Of a stretch of 64,000 bases of DNA, positions 1-10,300 are shown in pieces. Under the pieces are notes generated by a model, which was not told the origin of the DNA, did no database searches, and saw nothing but the letters and a program-made list of their open reading frames with translations. The DNA is taken from the NCBI GenBank assembly GCA_035758845.1, contig DASTVZ010000160.1, positions 15,463 through 79,462 on the forward strand, read 5' to 3'. Position numbers and translations under genes: made by a program. Each line of letters starts with the position of its first letter. Positions within the stretch are counted from its first letter, which is position 1. The stretch is from JALZOC01 sp035758845 (lineage in GTDB: Bacteria; Acidobacteriota; Vicinamibacteria; Vicinamibacterales; 2-12-FULL-66-21).

Positions 1-49
1 GTCGAGTGGATCGATTGAAATTGTCACGCTTGATAGCGTCGCTTTGATC

Positions 50-72
50 GGATCCCGGATCCCGGATCCCGG
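50..72. repeat. GGATCCC tandem repeat
   Basis: Three head-to-tail copies of the 7-mer GGATCCC lie 17 bases beyond the stop codon of the minus-strand cytochrome gene. The word is self-complementary (GGATCC), so the block can fold. The same word recurs at 2972-3100, 27562-27585 and 28741-28765. The rest of 1-88 holds nothing I recognise. Confidence 0.8.
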
Positions 73-88
73 CAAGATTCAATCACGG

Positions 89-1633
89 TTACAGTGTTTT
101 CAGATACTCGATGAGGGCGCGCCGGTTCTCGTTGGTTCGAATCCGATCCCACATGTCGTGTCCGCCGTTTCCGCACCCTTCACGCGCAGTGTTGAACCAA
201 TTCCGATCGCTGCCGAACCTCTTCAACAACTGCGGTTCGGTCAAACGCGCAAGCTCCCAATCGGGATAGAGCACCTGCCCCACGCGTTGCCGATCGAACA
301 GGCGCGCTGCCATCACGCTGAAAATCGCCGGCCGTTCGGAAACCGGCCCGAGCAGATGATAAAGCGTCGGCACGCTGCCGTTGTGGAGGTATGGGTAATT
401 CGCCCAGACGCCGGTCAACGGCGTGGCGGCATATCCTTCGCTCTTCTCGAGCGTGCCTTCGGCCGCGAGCGGGCTCGCATTGAACGCCTCGATGAAGCCA
501 TCCGACACGACGTCGCGCCGCCCGCGATCGGTCTCGACATCCGCGTGGACGCCCGGCCATCGCACGGTACCCCGGCCGTCATACTCACCATGACATCGTG
601 AGCACCGCAGCTCCTTTGAATAAAACAGCTGGCGGCCCTTTTCGGCGAGCACCGGGTCAATTTCATATGGATAGGGAGGTGGCCGCAAATGCGTAATCAC
701 CGAATCGAATTCCTGTTTGATCGTCGGAATGACGGTCTGCACCAGGGCATCGAACGGGCGATCCTTTTCCAGCTCCATCGAGGACGCCATCATCGGGACG
801 CGGCCGTGAAAGCTGCCGTCGGTATACCACCGCCCGGCCTGGATCTTTGCCGCCGTGTGCCACAAGGGCGGCGTCTTCACATCGCCCCTGCCCACTTCTT
901 CGTTCGAGGGCATCACGCCGTCGTGAGGGCGCATATACAACTCGACGTGCGAGGCCGCAAATGCCGTGGATCGCGCGCGGGTCAACGAATCGATCTTGTC
1001 ATGATGGTGACTGTTCAGAATCCGATTGGCGGATGCCGCGTAGTCGGCATCCTTCGGGTTTCGCACCATCACGCTGCGCCATCGTTCGCTGGTCAACACC
1101 TTCAGCGAGTCGCCGAGCCACTTGTCGTCGAACGTCTTCGTCCCGGCACCGAAATAGACCACACCATCAATTTCCGCCGTATGGCACGTGATGCAGTTGA
1201 CGGTCCACTTCAGCGGCTCGCCGGGTACCGCGTTCGGTGCCATTCCGAACGCGGGGACACGGGCATTGTCCCGCCAGAGCACGAGCCCGACCTTGTCGCG
1301 CACGATCGTGTTGACGTCGCCGACGATGGCCTGGGTCGCGAGGTTGCCGTCGAAGAGAGATTGTGGAATCCAAGCCGAGCTGTCGTATGTCTGATAGACG
1401 AAATCGAAAAGCGCGGACCGTTTTTCGTCCTCAGATCGCGAATCGTCCGCCGCCCAGCGATACACGACATTGCGCATGTCGGATTGGAAGCTGGCCCGCA
1501 ACACCTCTCTCGAGAACTGATTGTGGTGAACGGACCCGGCTCGAGAAAATGCCGCGACCAGCCACACGATCGACATCGCTGATATCACGATGCCAATTCC
1601 GCGACCTCGCTGCCTGCTTCTGACGCTGACCAT
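89..1633 (-). CDS. RoxA-like di-haem c-type cytochrome
   Basis: An exported electron-transfer or oxygenase-like cytochrome of 514 residues. There is an N-terminal membrane or signal segment (about residues 12-30) and two CXXCH haem sites, CITCH at 147-151 and CSRCH at 344-348. The segment YLHNGSVPTLYHLL near 415-428 is typical of the RoxA/di-haem peroxidase-related family. The open frame extends upstream to 1990, but the ATG at 1633 fits best: it puts a signal segment first and lies 19 bases after the TPR gene stop, so the two are probably cotranscribed. The substrate is unknown. A rubber-oxygenase role would be over-reading, and a peroxidase-like redox role is equally possible. Confidence 0.82.
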   Translation of the reverse strand: MVSVRSRQRGRGIGIVISAMSIVWLVAAFSRAGSVHHNQFSREVLRASFQSDMRNVVYRWAADDSRSEDEKRSALFDFVYQTYDSSAWIPQSLFDGNLATQAIVGDVNTIVRDKVGLVLWRDNARVPAFGMAPNAVPGEPLKWTVNCITCHTAEIDGVVYFGAGTKTFDDKWLGDSLKVLTSERWRSVMVRNPKDADYAASANRILNSHHHDKIDSLTRARSTAFAASHVELYMRPHDGVMPSNEEVGRGDVKTPPLWHTAAKIQAGRWYTDGSFHGRVPMMASSMELEKDRPFDALVQTVIPTIKQEFDSVITHLRPPPYPYEIDPVLAEKGRQLFYSKELRCSRCHGEYDGRGTVRWPGVHADVETDRGRRDVVSDGFIEAFNASPLAAEGTLEKSEGYAATPLTGVWANYPYLHNGSVPTLYHLLGPVSERPAIFSVMAARLFDRQRVGQVLYPDWELARLTEPQLLKRFGSDRNWFNTAREGCGNGGHDMWDRIRTNENRRALIEYLKTL

Positions 1634-1652
1634 GGCTTCCTCCACCGTGGCC

Positions 1653-2888
1653 CTACCGGTATTGCCGCGCGATGAGTGCCGACGCTTCGTCCGCGCATGC
1701 GCCGTCGTGCTGCTCGCGGCAGATTCGGGTCGCTGTGCGGTACTCGCCGATCGCTCGCGAGCGATCGCCAGAAAGATCTGCGATCTTTCCCAACTCCTTG
1801 TATGCTCGCCCGTGCAGCCACTTCGGCGCATCCGCAGCCAGCACCGACCGCAGTTCGCGTTCTGCCAATTCAAGGCGGCGCAGCCCGACGAGTGCCGCGC
1901 CATTGCAGTAGCGCCAGCGCGCGTCTTCGCCGTACGCTCGTGGCCTCGAATCGCGTGACAATCGATCCATGCCTTCTGCAATCGCGGCACGCGCCTGTTC
2001 GTAACGTCCGGCGCGGAGCGCGGTGCTTCCCGCCTCGAGCCACAGCAAACGGTTGCGTGGATAGACTTGCTGGAGATCGCGGATCACGCGCAGCGCATCG
2101 TCGTAGCGCTGCTCGCGGTTGTAGATGACAATCAGGGTGAAGCGCGCATTGGTCTGGGTATCACTCGGGTAAGCGGCCGCTTCCTCGATGAGGCGGAGCC
2201 CTTTCTCGCGCCCGCCGCCGAACCCCGCGATCCCGGCAAGAAGCCTCAGCGGTGCAGACAGGCTGGAGACCGCGTATCGATACATGCCGACGGTCAACCC
2301 GGCGTCCCGACGATTGGGATCGAGCGTCAGCGCGCGTGCGTTCTCGTTGTAGGCGCGGCGCGCGGTTCGAAAACCGCCGACGACACGTCCTTCGACCGTG
2401 GCCTTGTACGTTGTCAAATAGCCGTACGCGGCGCCCAGCTGAAAGTGGGCGTCGGCGTCGTTGGGACGCTCGCGAACCCGTTCCTCCGCAAGGGCAAGCG
2501 CGCGATCGATGTGCGTTTGAAATGCGGCGGATATCTCGGACGCGACAGGCTGACGTGCGACGTCGGATCTCGCCTGCCCCAGGTAGTCGTCGGCTGTGAC
2601 GGCTCCCTGCTTGAAGAGCGTACTGATCCACAGAGTCGCGGCAGCCAGCCGATGCGCGTTCGAGTCGACCGGATCTGCTTTGATGGCCGCGCGAAAAGCC
2701 GCGAGCGCCTGGTCGTAATCAAGGTTGTATCCAAACTCGAGCCCTTGCGCCTTCAATGCCTCGGCTTCGGAAGCGGTCGGATGGAGGGCGGGGTCCATGG
2801 ACTTCGCCCCTGTCTGTCGCGCCGCTGTCGCCGGTGGCGCGATAGCCAAGATGCCTATGACCGCCACGAGCCTGAGAACACGTTCCAT
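1653..2888 (-). CDS. Exported tetratricopeptide repeat protein
   Basis: A 411-residue protein with a clear signal peptide (residues 1-23, cleavage near PATAA) followed by TPR-like helical pairs, such as the one around residues 48-70 (GLEFGYNLDYDQALAAFRAA) and further repeats to the C-terminus. TPRs normally act as protein-protein scaffolds, and no catalytic domain is visible. It is the first gene of a two-gene unit with the di-haem cytochrome 19 bases downstream, so it may be a periplasmic assembly or docking factor for it. That role is inferred from context only. Confidence 0.8.
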   Translation of the reverse strand: MERVLRLVAVIGILAIAPPATAARQTGAKSMDPALHPTASEAEALKAQGLEFGYNLDYDQALAAFRAAIKADPVDSNAHRLAAATLWISTLFKQGAVTADDYLGQARSDVARQPVASEISAAFQTHIDRALALAEERVRERPNDADAHFQLGAAYGYLTTYKATVEGRVVGGFRTARRAYNENARALTLDPNRRDAGLTVGMYRYAVSSLSAPLRLLAGIAGFGGGREKGLRLIEEAAAYPSDTQTNARFTLIVIYNREQRYDDALRVIRDLQQVYPRNRLLWLEAGSTALRAGRYEQARAAIAEGMDRLSRDSRPRAYGEDARWRYCNGAALVGLRRLELAERELRSVLAADAPKWLHGRAYKELGKIADLSGDRSRAIGEYRTATRICREQHDGACADEASALIARQYR

Positions 2889-2971
2889 AGGGCCACTCTA
2901 GGCGGAGGGCGATAGTGAAGTACTCAGCGGGGAATGAATTCGGGGTGAATTACTGTGAGGGGGTGTTTTTG

Positions 2972-3100
2972 GCCGGGATCCGTTATCCGGGATCCGTTAT
3001 CCGGCAAATGTGTGCTTTCAATCGAACTCTTGTTGCCGGGTCCCGAATTCCGGAAACGGATCCCGGATTTCCCGCACAACCGGATCCCGACTGGACGACT
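2972..3100. repeat. GGATCC-type word repeats between divergent genes
   Basis: Positions 2972-3005 hold two copies of a 15-base unit built on GGGATCCGTTATCC, bounded by GCCGG and CCGGC so that the block is nearly palindromic. Degenerate relatives (GGGTCCCG, CGGATCCCGG, CCGGATCCCGA) follow to about 3100. The block fills the gap between the divergent TPR gene and the zinc-ribbon gene. Confidence 0.75.
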
Positions 3101-3109
3101 TGTGTCCAA

Positions 3110-3319
3110 ATGCGCTATCACTACGCTCCGCCGGAGGGGTGGATGGGAGACGAGAGGCCGTCTGAAGGGCGCTGGGAACAATTGAACAAGTGCCCTGAAT
3201 GCGGTGAGGAAATGAAGCGTGACGCGGCCGTCGGTGAGCGCATCGGGTTGTTTTATCGATGCTCCAAACACGGCCGGTTCCGCTATTCGTGGGATCACGA
3301 TCGCCTCGAGCGCGAGTGA
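3110..3319 (+). CDS. Small zinc-ribbon-like protein
   Basis: A 69-residue protein with one CXXC pair (CPECG, near residue 28) and a C-x-x-H pair (CSKH, near 51) about 20 residues later, the layout of a one-zinc ribbon. The open frame runs upstream to 2915, but that part translates the GGATCC repeat block and has no protein-like character, so I place the start at the ATG at 3110. Charged and aromatic residues follow the ribbon (FRYSWDHDRLERE). It lies 35 bases before the amidohydrolase gene. The function is unknown, and a nucleic-acid or protein-binding adaptor is a guess from the fold. Confidence 0.55.
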   Translation: MRYHYAPPEGWMGDERPSEGRWEQLNKCPECGEEMKRDAAVGERIGLFYRCSKHGRFRYSWDHDRLERE

Positions 3320-3354
3320 CTTCCTCGCGGCTGCCGTTCCTTCGCTGCTCAGTT

Positions 3355-4659
3355 ATGTCATCGACGCTTCGAGGCCTCGTCCTCTTCGCAACATTGCTCA
3401 TTTCAGCCGCTCCGGCTGAGCGCATCGCCATCCAATCAAGGCTCGTGGTCCTCGACAACGCGCGTGTCATTGACGGCAGCGGCAAGCCGCCGATCGAACG
3501 TGCTCGCATCGTCATCGAAGGCGATCAGATTGTTCACATTGGCGCGGCGGCAGAGGTTCCGCTACCTCCGCAGGCTGAAACGATCGACGTGTCGGGACGC
3601 ACGATTGTGCCAGGCCTCATCGACCTTCATTTCCATATCGAGAACGATCCGAAACTCGCGCTGCGACAGTTGATTCATGGCGTCACCGCATTCCGCGATC
3701 CCGGGCAGTGGAACGAGCGGTTTGAACCGCTGCGCAGAATGATTGCCGACGATCATCTGCCTGGACCTCGTGTCTTTACGACAGGCCCGCACATCGATGG
3801 TGAACATCCGGCATATCCACACGATTCAGTCGTCGCCCGTGACGGGGAGGAAGCTCGCCGGCTGGCGGAGCGCAACGTGCAGCAGGGTGCGTCGGCGCTG
3901 AAGATCTATTTTCGCCTTCCGTTTGCAGGCGCCAGGGAAGTGATCGATGTGTGCCGTGCGCGATCCATCCCATGCACCGCTCACCTCGAAATCATCGACG
4001 CGCGCGAGCTGATTGACGCTGGTTTGAGTGGCATCGAGCACATCACGTCGCTTGGTGTGGGCCTGTTGCCGGAGGGTGAGGCCGAGGCCTACCGTCAGGC
4101 GGTTCTCGCAGACAATGACGCGCGGCGCGACGGCCGCTACCGCATGTTTTCAAAGCTCGATCTCGATGGCCCGAAGGCCCGCGCCCTTTATGCCACGCTC
4201 GCTGAGCGGCATCCCTGGATTGATCCAACACTCGCCGTGTTCGAGCGCCGCGCTGATCGCCCGGTTGCCGGAACGACGAGGGAGATGGCGGCGACCATGG
4301 TTGCGGGCTTTGCCAAGATGAAGCAATTAACAGGTCGCGTCGCCCAGGCAGGTGCGCGGGTGGTGATGGGCGGCCATTCAACGGTTCCATTTGCGGATCG
4401 AGGCGAGGCCCCCTGGCGCGAACTGGAACTGCTCGTCGAGAGTGGCCTGACGCCATTGGAGGCGATCGCCGCCGCGACCGGCACCGCCGCCGCATTTCTG
4501 TACCGAAGCGATCAATTCGGCACGTTGCGGCCAGGTTTGAAAGCGGATCTCGTCGTTCTCGATGGCGATCCGAGCCGCGACATCTCCGCCGTTCGCACGG
4601 TGAATCGAGTCATGGTTGGCGGCGTGTGGATCGATCTGGCTAAGTACTCCCGCTACTGA
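3355..4659 (+). CDS. Exported metal-dependent amidohydrolase
   Basis: A 434-residue hydrolase of the amidohydrolase superfamily (imidazolonepropionase-like, TIM barrel with a beta-sandwich collar). A signal peptide covers about residues 1-22. The N-terminal collar has DNARVIDGSGKP, followed by GLIDLHFHIE with the HxH metal pair at 92 and 94. Candidate metal ligands further on are the Lys in SALKIYF and the His in CTAHLE and GIEHITS, and the C-terminus has GLKADLVVLDGDPS. I chose the ATG at 3355 because it begins the signal peptide; the frame is open from 3259. Its 3' end overlaps the convergent PPK2 gene by 20 bases. The substrate cannot be told; such secreted enzymes are often annotated as peptidase- or prolidase-like. 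Confidence 0.85.
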   Translation: MSSTLRGLVLFATLLISAAPAERIAIQSRLVVLDNARVIDGSGKPPIERARIVIEGDQIVHIGAAAEVPLPPQAETIDVSGRTIVPGLIDLHFHIENDPKLALRQLIHGVTAFRDPGQWNERFEPLRRMIADDHLPGPRVFTTGPHIDGEHPAYPHDSVVARDGEEARRLAERNVQQGASALKIYFRLPFAGAREVIDVCRARSIPCTAHLEIIDARELIDAGLSGIEHITSLGVGLLPEGEAEAYRQAVLADNDARRDGRYRMFSKLDLDGPKARALYATLAERHPWIDPTLAVFERRADRPVAGTTREMAATMVAGFAKMKQLTGRVAQAGARVVMGGHSTVPFADRGEAPWRELELLVESGLTPLEAIAAATGTAAAFLYRSDQFGTLRPGLKADLVVLDGDPSRDISAVRTVNRVMVGGVWIDLAKYSRY

Positions 4660-5545
4660 CCTTCCGCCTCAGGATCTTTTGTCCCTCCTCGAGTTCCTTC
4701 CGCTTGTCAGAGGTCAGTTTCGGAAATTCCAGATCCAACTCTTCAAGAGCGTCGATGATGGCCGCGACGACGACGAGCCGGGCGAACCACTTGCGGTTGG
4801 CTGGAATCACCACCCACGGCGCATGCTTCGTCGCGGTGCGTCGAATCGCGGTCTCGTACGCGGTCATGTAATCGCGCCATCGTTCCTGCTCGCGCAGATC
4901 GCCGAGAGAGAACTTCCATTGCTTGTCGGGATCGTTCACTCGATCCTGAAATCGCCTGGTTTGCTCCTTCTTTGAAATGTGGAGAAAGAACTTCCGGATG
5001 ACGTAGCCATTCCTCGTCAGATACCGCTCATGCGCGTTGATGTCCTCGTAGCGGCCTGCGAAGACATTCTTGCCCTTCGCGGATCGCGGCAGTTTTTGAT
5101 TGGCGAGAATCTCCGGGTGAACACGAACGACCAGCACTTCCTCGTAGTAGGACCGGTTGAAGATACCGATACGTCCGCGCTCGGGCAGGCGTCGGAGCGT
5201 GCGCCAGAGGAAATCGTGATCGAGTTCCTCCGCCGACGGTTGTTTGAACGCGTACACCTCGCAGCCTTGAGGGTTGACGCCGGACATCACGTGCTCGATG
5301 GCCCCGTCTTTTCCGGCGGCATCCATCGCCTGGAAGATGAGGAGCGCTCCCCATTGATCCTGTGCGTAGAGCTTTTCCTGAAGGGCGCGCAATCGATCGA
5401 TGCCCTCGCGGAGCGCCGCCTTCGCCGAATCCTGGTCTGCATAGAGATCGCTTGTGTCGTCGGGATCGACATCGTTCAAACGGAAGCGGGAGCCCTCGTC
5501 TATCAGATAAGGATCAACGAGAGCGCGACGGTGTTTTGTTTTCAT
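4640..5545 (-). CDS. ppk2: Polyphosphate kinase 2 family protein
   Basis: A 301-residue cytoplasmic PPK2-family nucleotide kinase, which transfers phosphate between polyphosphate and nucleotides. It has the family Walker A region (FQAMDAAGKDG), the Walker B/lid segment (GIFNRSYYEEVLVVRVHPE) and the basic stretch FFLHISKKEQTRRF that binds polyphosphate in this family. The ATG at 5545 is preferred; the open frame upstream to 5680 lies inside the neighbouring gene. The start overlaps the end of the DUF4091 gene by 32 bases, making it the last gene of the run from 14137. Whether it favours ADP, AMP or GDP cannot be read from sequence alone. Confidence 0.88.
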   Translation of the reverse strand: MKTKHRRALVDPYLIDEGSRFRLNDVDPDDTSDLYADQDSAKAALREGIDRLRALQEKLYAQDQWGALLIFQAMDAAGKDGAIEHVMSGVNPQGCEVYAFKQPSAEELDHDFLWRTLRRLPERGRIGIFNRSYYEEVLVVRVHPEILANQKLPRSAKGKNVFAGRYEDINAHERYLTRNGYVIRKFFLHISKKEQTRRFQDRVNDPDKQWKFSLGDLREQERWRDYMTAYETAIRRTATKHAPWVVIPANRKWFARLVVVAAIIDALEELDLEFPKLTSDKRKELEEGQKILRRKVSSGST

Positions 5546-7313
5546 GTGCTGATGCGGCGGCAAGAGCGCGGGCGAGTTCCAGCCGTACCGTTTCGTAAGG
5601 ATCACCGGTCTCGGGAAAGCTGACGCGCGGACCGGCATCCGAAAACACCCGTGGGACGATGGCCTGCAGCGCCCTGTCAACGACGGCGTTCAGACCGAGC
5701 TTTCGCGCCATCGTCAAATACTGGTGATCCTGAAGTCCTCGACGAAAGTTTGCCAGTTGGATCGTCGAGATTGGTCCGGGCACGCCGCGATCCTCTTCGG
5801 GGTGAAGCCGCTCTTCTCCCGGATATGCGAGCACGCCGTCGCCATGGATGTATCCGGCATCATCTGGCGACCGGTTTGGCTGCTTGCGGTTGTCGAACGT
5901 GATGCTGTTCGCCCACACGTTCTGATTCCGCTCTCCCTGTTTCTGTGAATTGTGCCGCCAGTGGACCGCATACCAATAGAAGTACACGCGCACATCGTGC
6001 TTGAACGCGGCCCAAATCGTCGCGCGGGGGTCGGTCGCCGGAGCGTCAATGGTGATCGCCCCGCCGGCTGGACGGCCACCGTTGTAGAACCAATACTCGC
6101 GGCCGCGAGCGCGCTCGCTCGACACACGATTGAGCTCAAACAATTTCGGTCCGGCACACCAGATGTCGATGGCGCGGTCGAGCGCTTCAACGTAGGCGTG
6201 CGTCACAAACGTTGGCAGCGATCGGCCGGGGCCTGGATTCGAGTGGATGTTGTCGGCGAGCGTCAGAATGTGCTGGTACTCGTCGGCGCGCGGCTCGTCA
6301 GGCAGGTAGAGAAACGTGATCGCGTGCGGCAATCGTTCACGCAGGAAGGTCATCCAGGCGTCGCTGCGGGCCCACGCCGACGCGCGGTCATCGAAATCGC
6401 GCCCTGGACCGTAGAAGGTTCTTGGCGCGATGACATTTCCTATCCCTTCCCCCGGACCTGCGTAGCCGCGCTCGCGCGTGAAATCCGTGCCGGAGAATCG
6501 ATCGATCACCGGCGGCAGCGTCTGCTCGTTGTACGCATGCACGAACTCGACGCGGTTCCTGTGAGCGAGGCGATGATACGCGGGATCGAGATTGCGTCCG
6601 TGATACAGCTCCGGCTGGTCGCTCGAATAGAACAGCATCGCATGCATACTGTTCTCGTCGGGCAAGGTGAAGTTGAAAACCTCGAGCTCGACCGGCACAA
6701 CCCTGCGCGTTGCATCAGCACGGATTTCGATGCTGCCCCGATAGCGGCCCGGCTGCCGGGTGCGATCGATGTAGACCTCGATCCAGATCGCCTGGTTTTG
6801 CGATGGTTGGACCGCCAGTGGCAACCCGCCGCGCCCGGCGCGGGCATTTTCCGGCACGAGTTGCACCGGTTTCCATCCTGTCGGATCCGGTGGAGCGGCG
6901 GGGCTGTCGCGTGTGTATACCCACGACGCGTGCGACGGCGACGTCACCTCCATATAGTGTTCAGCGAAAATCTGAATTGGCCGATCGACGTAGTCGCTCG
7001 GATCTGCCGCGGGAGCGCGGTAGACAATTCGATCACTCGACGATCTGAGCTCGGGAAGACGCACCGAGAGCGCGTTGATCCCGCGCGCGTCTGCCTCGAC
7101 GATCACCTGAAAGGCAACGATCTCGTTTCGCGCGCCAAAGATACGGGCAACTCGGCCGTCCCAAGCGGAATTACGCGCGGCCGCGGGGTGATTTAGCGCA
7201 TCCCGCTCGACCTTCTCGCCGTCGTTAACCACCCAGATGCGTTTCACACCGGCATTCGCAGCAGCCGGGCAGATCAACACAGCCAGGATGACGCTAATCA
7301 GTCGAATGCGCAT
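5514..7313 (-). CDS. DUF4091 (GH123-like) exported protein
   Basis: A 599-residue protein with a signal peptide (1-21, cleavage near AANAG), an N-terminal beta-sandwich-like half and a C-terminal catalytic-like half carrying a DUF4091 signature (STIQLANFRRGLQDHQYLTM) near residue 530. DUF4091 proteins resemble glycoside hydrolase family 123 barrels. Candidate acidic residues are in FLYLPDEPRADE, the position expected for the GH123 Asp-Glu pair. Its start lies 4 bases after the DUF5107 gene stop and its end overlaps PPK2. Hydrolysis of N-acetylgalactosaminides is known for GH123, but the substrate here is unproven. Confidence 0.75.
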   Translation of the reverse strand: MRIRLISVILAVLICPAAANAGVKRIWVVNDGEKVERDALNHPAAARNSAWDGRVARIFGARNEIVAFQVIVEADARGINALSVRLPELRSSSDRIVYRAPAADPSDYVDRPIQIFAEHYMEVTSPSHASWVYTRDSPAAPPDPTGWKPVQLVPENARAGRGGLPLAVQPSQNQAIWIEVYIDRTRQPGRYRGSIEIRADATRRVVPVELEVFNFTLPDENSMHAMLFYSSDQPELYHGRNLDPAYHRLAHRNRVEFVHAYNEQTLPPVIDRFSGTDFTRERGYAGPGEGIGNVIAPRTFYGPGRDFDDRASAWARSDAWMTFLRERLPHAITFLYLPDEPRADEYQHILTLADNIHSNPGPGRSLPTFVTHAYVEALDRAIDIWCAGPKLFELNRVSSERARGREYWFYNGGRPAGGAITIDAPATDPRATIWAAFKHDVRVYFYWYAVHWRHNSQKQGERNQNVWANSITFDNRKQPNRSPDDAGYIHGDGVLAYPGEERLHPEEDRGVPGPISTIQLANFRRGLQDHQYLTMARKLGLNAVVDRALQAIVPRVFSDAGPRVSFPETGDPYETVRLELARALAAASAHENKTPSRSR

Positions 7314-7317
7314 ATCG

Positions 7318-10300
7318 TTAGCGTGGCCTTAACGCGGCGCGCGCAAGGGCATGCGACAGCCCGCGGTCCGGATAGGTGAAGACCCGACGCAGCGATTCGC
7401 GCGCGTCGGTGTTTTTGCCCAGCGCTTCGAGCAGCATGCCACGCGCGTACTCGATCAATCCAGGGCTATTGGTGCCAGCCGATTCGAGCGTCGCTGTCGC
7501 GTTCTCGAGCGCACGCTCGAGCCGCGCTCGTTCGGACGCCGTCCTCGGACGACCGAGCCGCGCTCGTGCAGCGTCGGCAATCGCCAGTGTCAACGCTGGG
7601 CCATCGGCGCCCAACCCACGTGCGAGACGTTCCCACCGGGCGCGCGCCTCCGCGGGCCGCCCGCATGCCGATTCGATAGCCGCCGCCTGCAAGGACAACG
7701 TCGGAGTGTCAACGACGTCAATCAACCCGCCGCTCGTAAACGCGAGTCCAGATTGCTCACTCGACAGGGCGTCGAGTATCTGTCGCGCGGAATCGCATCG
7801 GCCTTGATCCGCCGCCGCGCGCGCGGATGTCAGTCGCACCTGGCCGTACACAGTTCTGACATTCGTTCCACCTTCCTCTCGTGGAAAGAAACGATCGTGG
7901 AACAGACGTTCGGCGGCGACGGGGTCGCCCGCCTCGGCCAGCGCCAACGCTGCTTTGAAAACAAGCGACGCTGGTTTCGCGCTGTCCGGCGTTGGATAGC
8001 GGGCGAGTGCCGTTGCCCGATCGCGCGGCGACGCGCCAATCGCGCTCAACGCGGCGTCGAGCGCAAGATATACCTCGACGTTGTCGCGATCCGCCGCGAT
8101 CCCTTCCTGCAGCACGGTTCGCGCCTCGGTGTAATCCGAGCGTTGCAGCAAGGCCAGGCCCAGGTTGCGATGGAGGACTGGTGTCTGTGGCCGAACCTTT
8201 CGCACCTGCTGCCAGGCGTCGATCGCCGGCTGAAACAGGCCGCTCGAGAGATAGAGCGACCCGAGGAGAAACCGCGCGGTTCCGTCAGATGCATTGCTCT
8301 TGAGTGCGTCATTCAAGACACCAAACGACGAGCGGCGGCTTGGAAACACGTAGGTCGTCGGAAGCGATCGCGCGCGCTCGAGATCCGCCGCCGGATTCGC
8401 ACCGGTCTTCGCGCGAACGTACGCACGATAGTAGGCGACGAGGGGAGATTGATTGGGAAGTACCGCTCCGGGTTCGCGCAGCGGCGTGTCAACTGCGGGA
8501 TATTGTCGCTCGAGCAAATCAAGCGCATCGTCCCACGCCGCGACCGACAGATATTGATCGACGATATCCAGCACTCGGTTCGCATCGGCACCAAGGTGTA
8601 TCCACAGGCCGTCATCAGGTCGTCCCAGACGTGTGAGCTCGTAGCGCACGAAGCTGCTCGCCGGATCAACCGCGCGTACTTTCTCCGCGTGCTCGCGTGC
8701 TTGGTCAAGTTTTCCGAGACGACGGAGCAGTGAGACTTCGAGCGCACGCGGGACCGTCGCTCGCGGCACCTCCATGGTCAGGTCCTGAAGCTGTTTGAGC
8801 GCGGCATCTCGCCGCCCTTCATGCGCAAGCACTCGGGCGAGCTCAACGGCGGCTGCCGGCCGCGTCGGCCGGAACCGTCGTGCGGAATCGAGATAGCGCT
8901 CGGCTTCAGCGAGACGGCTCGCACTTGCCAGCGCCAAACCCAGGTAGTACTGGACCTCGAACTCGGTCGTGTCTCGGGCATTGGCGCGTTGGAGCCACTC
9001 GATGGTTTGAGTCGCCGCCGCGGATTGTGAGTCAGCCCACCCGAGCGTCACCGAGAGACGGCCAGCCGCCTTCAGCAGCGGCAGGCTATCGGGATGCGCG
9101 GCGACTGCCGCCTGATATCTCGCCATTGCTGTCTGCCGGCGACCTTCCAGTTCGTCAATCCGGCCACGCTCGAGCACGTCGGCGATGTCCAGCGGCGCGC
9201 GGGGCAATGGCGGCGCAGGTTGAGGGCCCACCTTCGCGGCGGCCGCCGCGAGTCGATCGAAATGATTCTCTGTATGCGAAATCACCGGTTGGCCGCTTGC
9301 GTCAGACACCTCGAACCGGAGCGCGAGCGCCTCGGACACATCTCCTTCCCATCGCCATGTGTCTCGCGGGGACAACGATACGCGCCGGTCGAGGATGGTT
9401 GCCGCTCCACGAATAGCGACGCGAGCGTCGGGCAGGTCGCGCGTCGGGTCGAGGGCAATGCGAACGTGTGTCGGTGTGGTGCGCTCGATGTGCAGCACGG
9501 CATCGACGTTGGCGCGAGTAATCCCCCCGAGATCGCGAACCGGCAGCCAGTATTCGGAAAAGCTCACGCTGTCCTGGGATTCGAGAAACGCATATGTCTC
9601 CTGGTTTCGAAACAAACCCGCCTGCAATTCGATATAGGCGCTGTCGTCGTCGGAGAGCGCGGTGCGCCAATCCGCGGCGTCGCGATCGTGCCCCCACGAC
9701 CATACCTTGTGTGTCGGAAGCTCTGAAGGAGAAGCGACGTGCACGGTGCCGCCGCGGGTACGCGGATGATAGACGCCGACGAATCCTTCCTTCGTGCCGT
9801 AGGTGAACAACGATACAGGACCGTCGGTCTGATTTCGAATGATGCTGAGATCGCGTCCCTGATCGTCAACCGGCCATCGTTCGATCCGCGTGAACCCGTG
9901 AGTGCTCATCAACTCAGTCGGATACACGAGGTGTGAATCATCCCACACCTGAACAGCGCCGTTACTCCACCAGTAATAGCGATGCCGACTGCGGCTGGCA
10001 TTGTATAAATCGACGCGCTGCTCGAGCACCGAGCGGGCGGGACTTAACCGAAGTTCTACACGCCACTGGCCGCCGTAAACCTGATCGACGTTGCCGACAA
10101 AGATAGACCCGCTGCCGTCCGCATTCTGAACCGTCGCGAAATCGACCGGCGACATCGACATCCAGTTGTGCGACACCGGAAAGTTGAACTCGACGCCAAA
10201 GGCAGCCCACGCACCGCGGTAGCCGATGAGCGCTTTCTTGATCGTCTTGTTCGCATAAAACATTTCCTGCCCGGTGCGCTTATCGAGGCAGCTGTAAATG

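Noticed and set aside
689..1582. Long plus-strand open frame opposite the cytochrome gene
   Set aside because: It mirrors the minus-strand gene in a high-GC genome; its translation is Arg/His-rich with no family motif, while the minus strand has two CXXCH sites.
2915..3109. N-terminal extension of the zinc-ribbon gene
   Set aside because: The extension is the translation of GGATCC repeats and has no signal peptide or conserved character.
5952..7196. 414-codon plus-strand open frame
   Set aside because: Complement of the DUF4091 gene; no signal peptide, start signal or motif, and the minus strand reads as a known domain.
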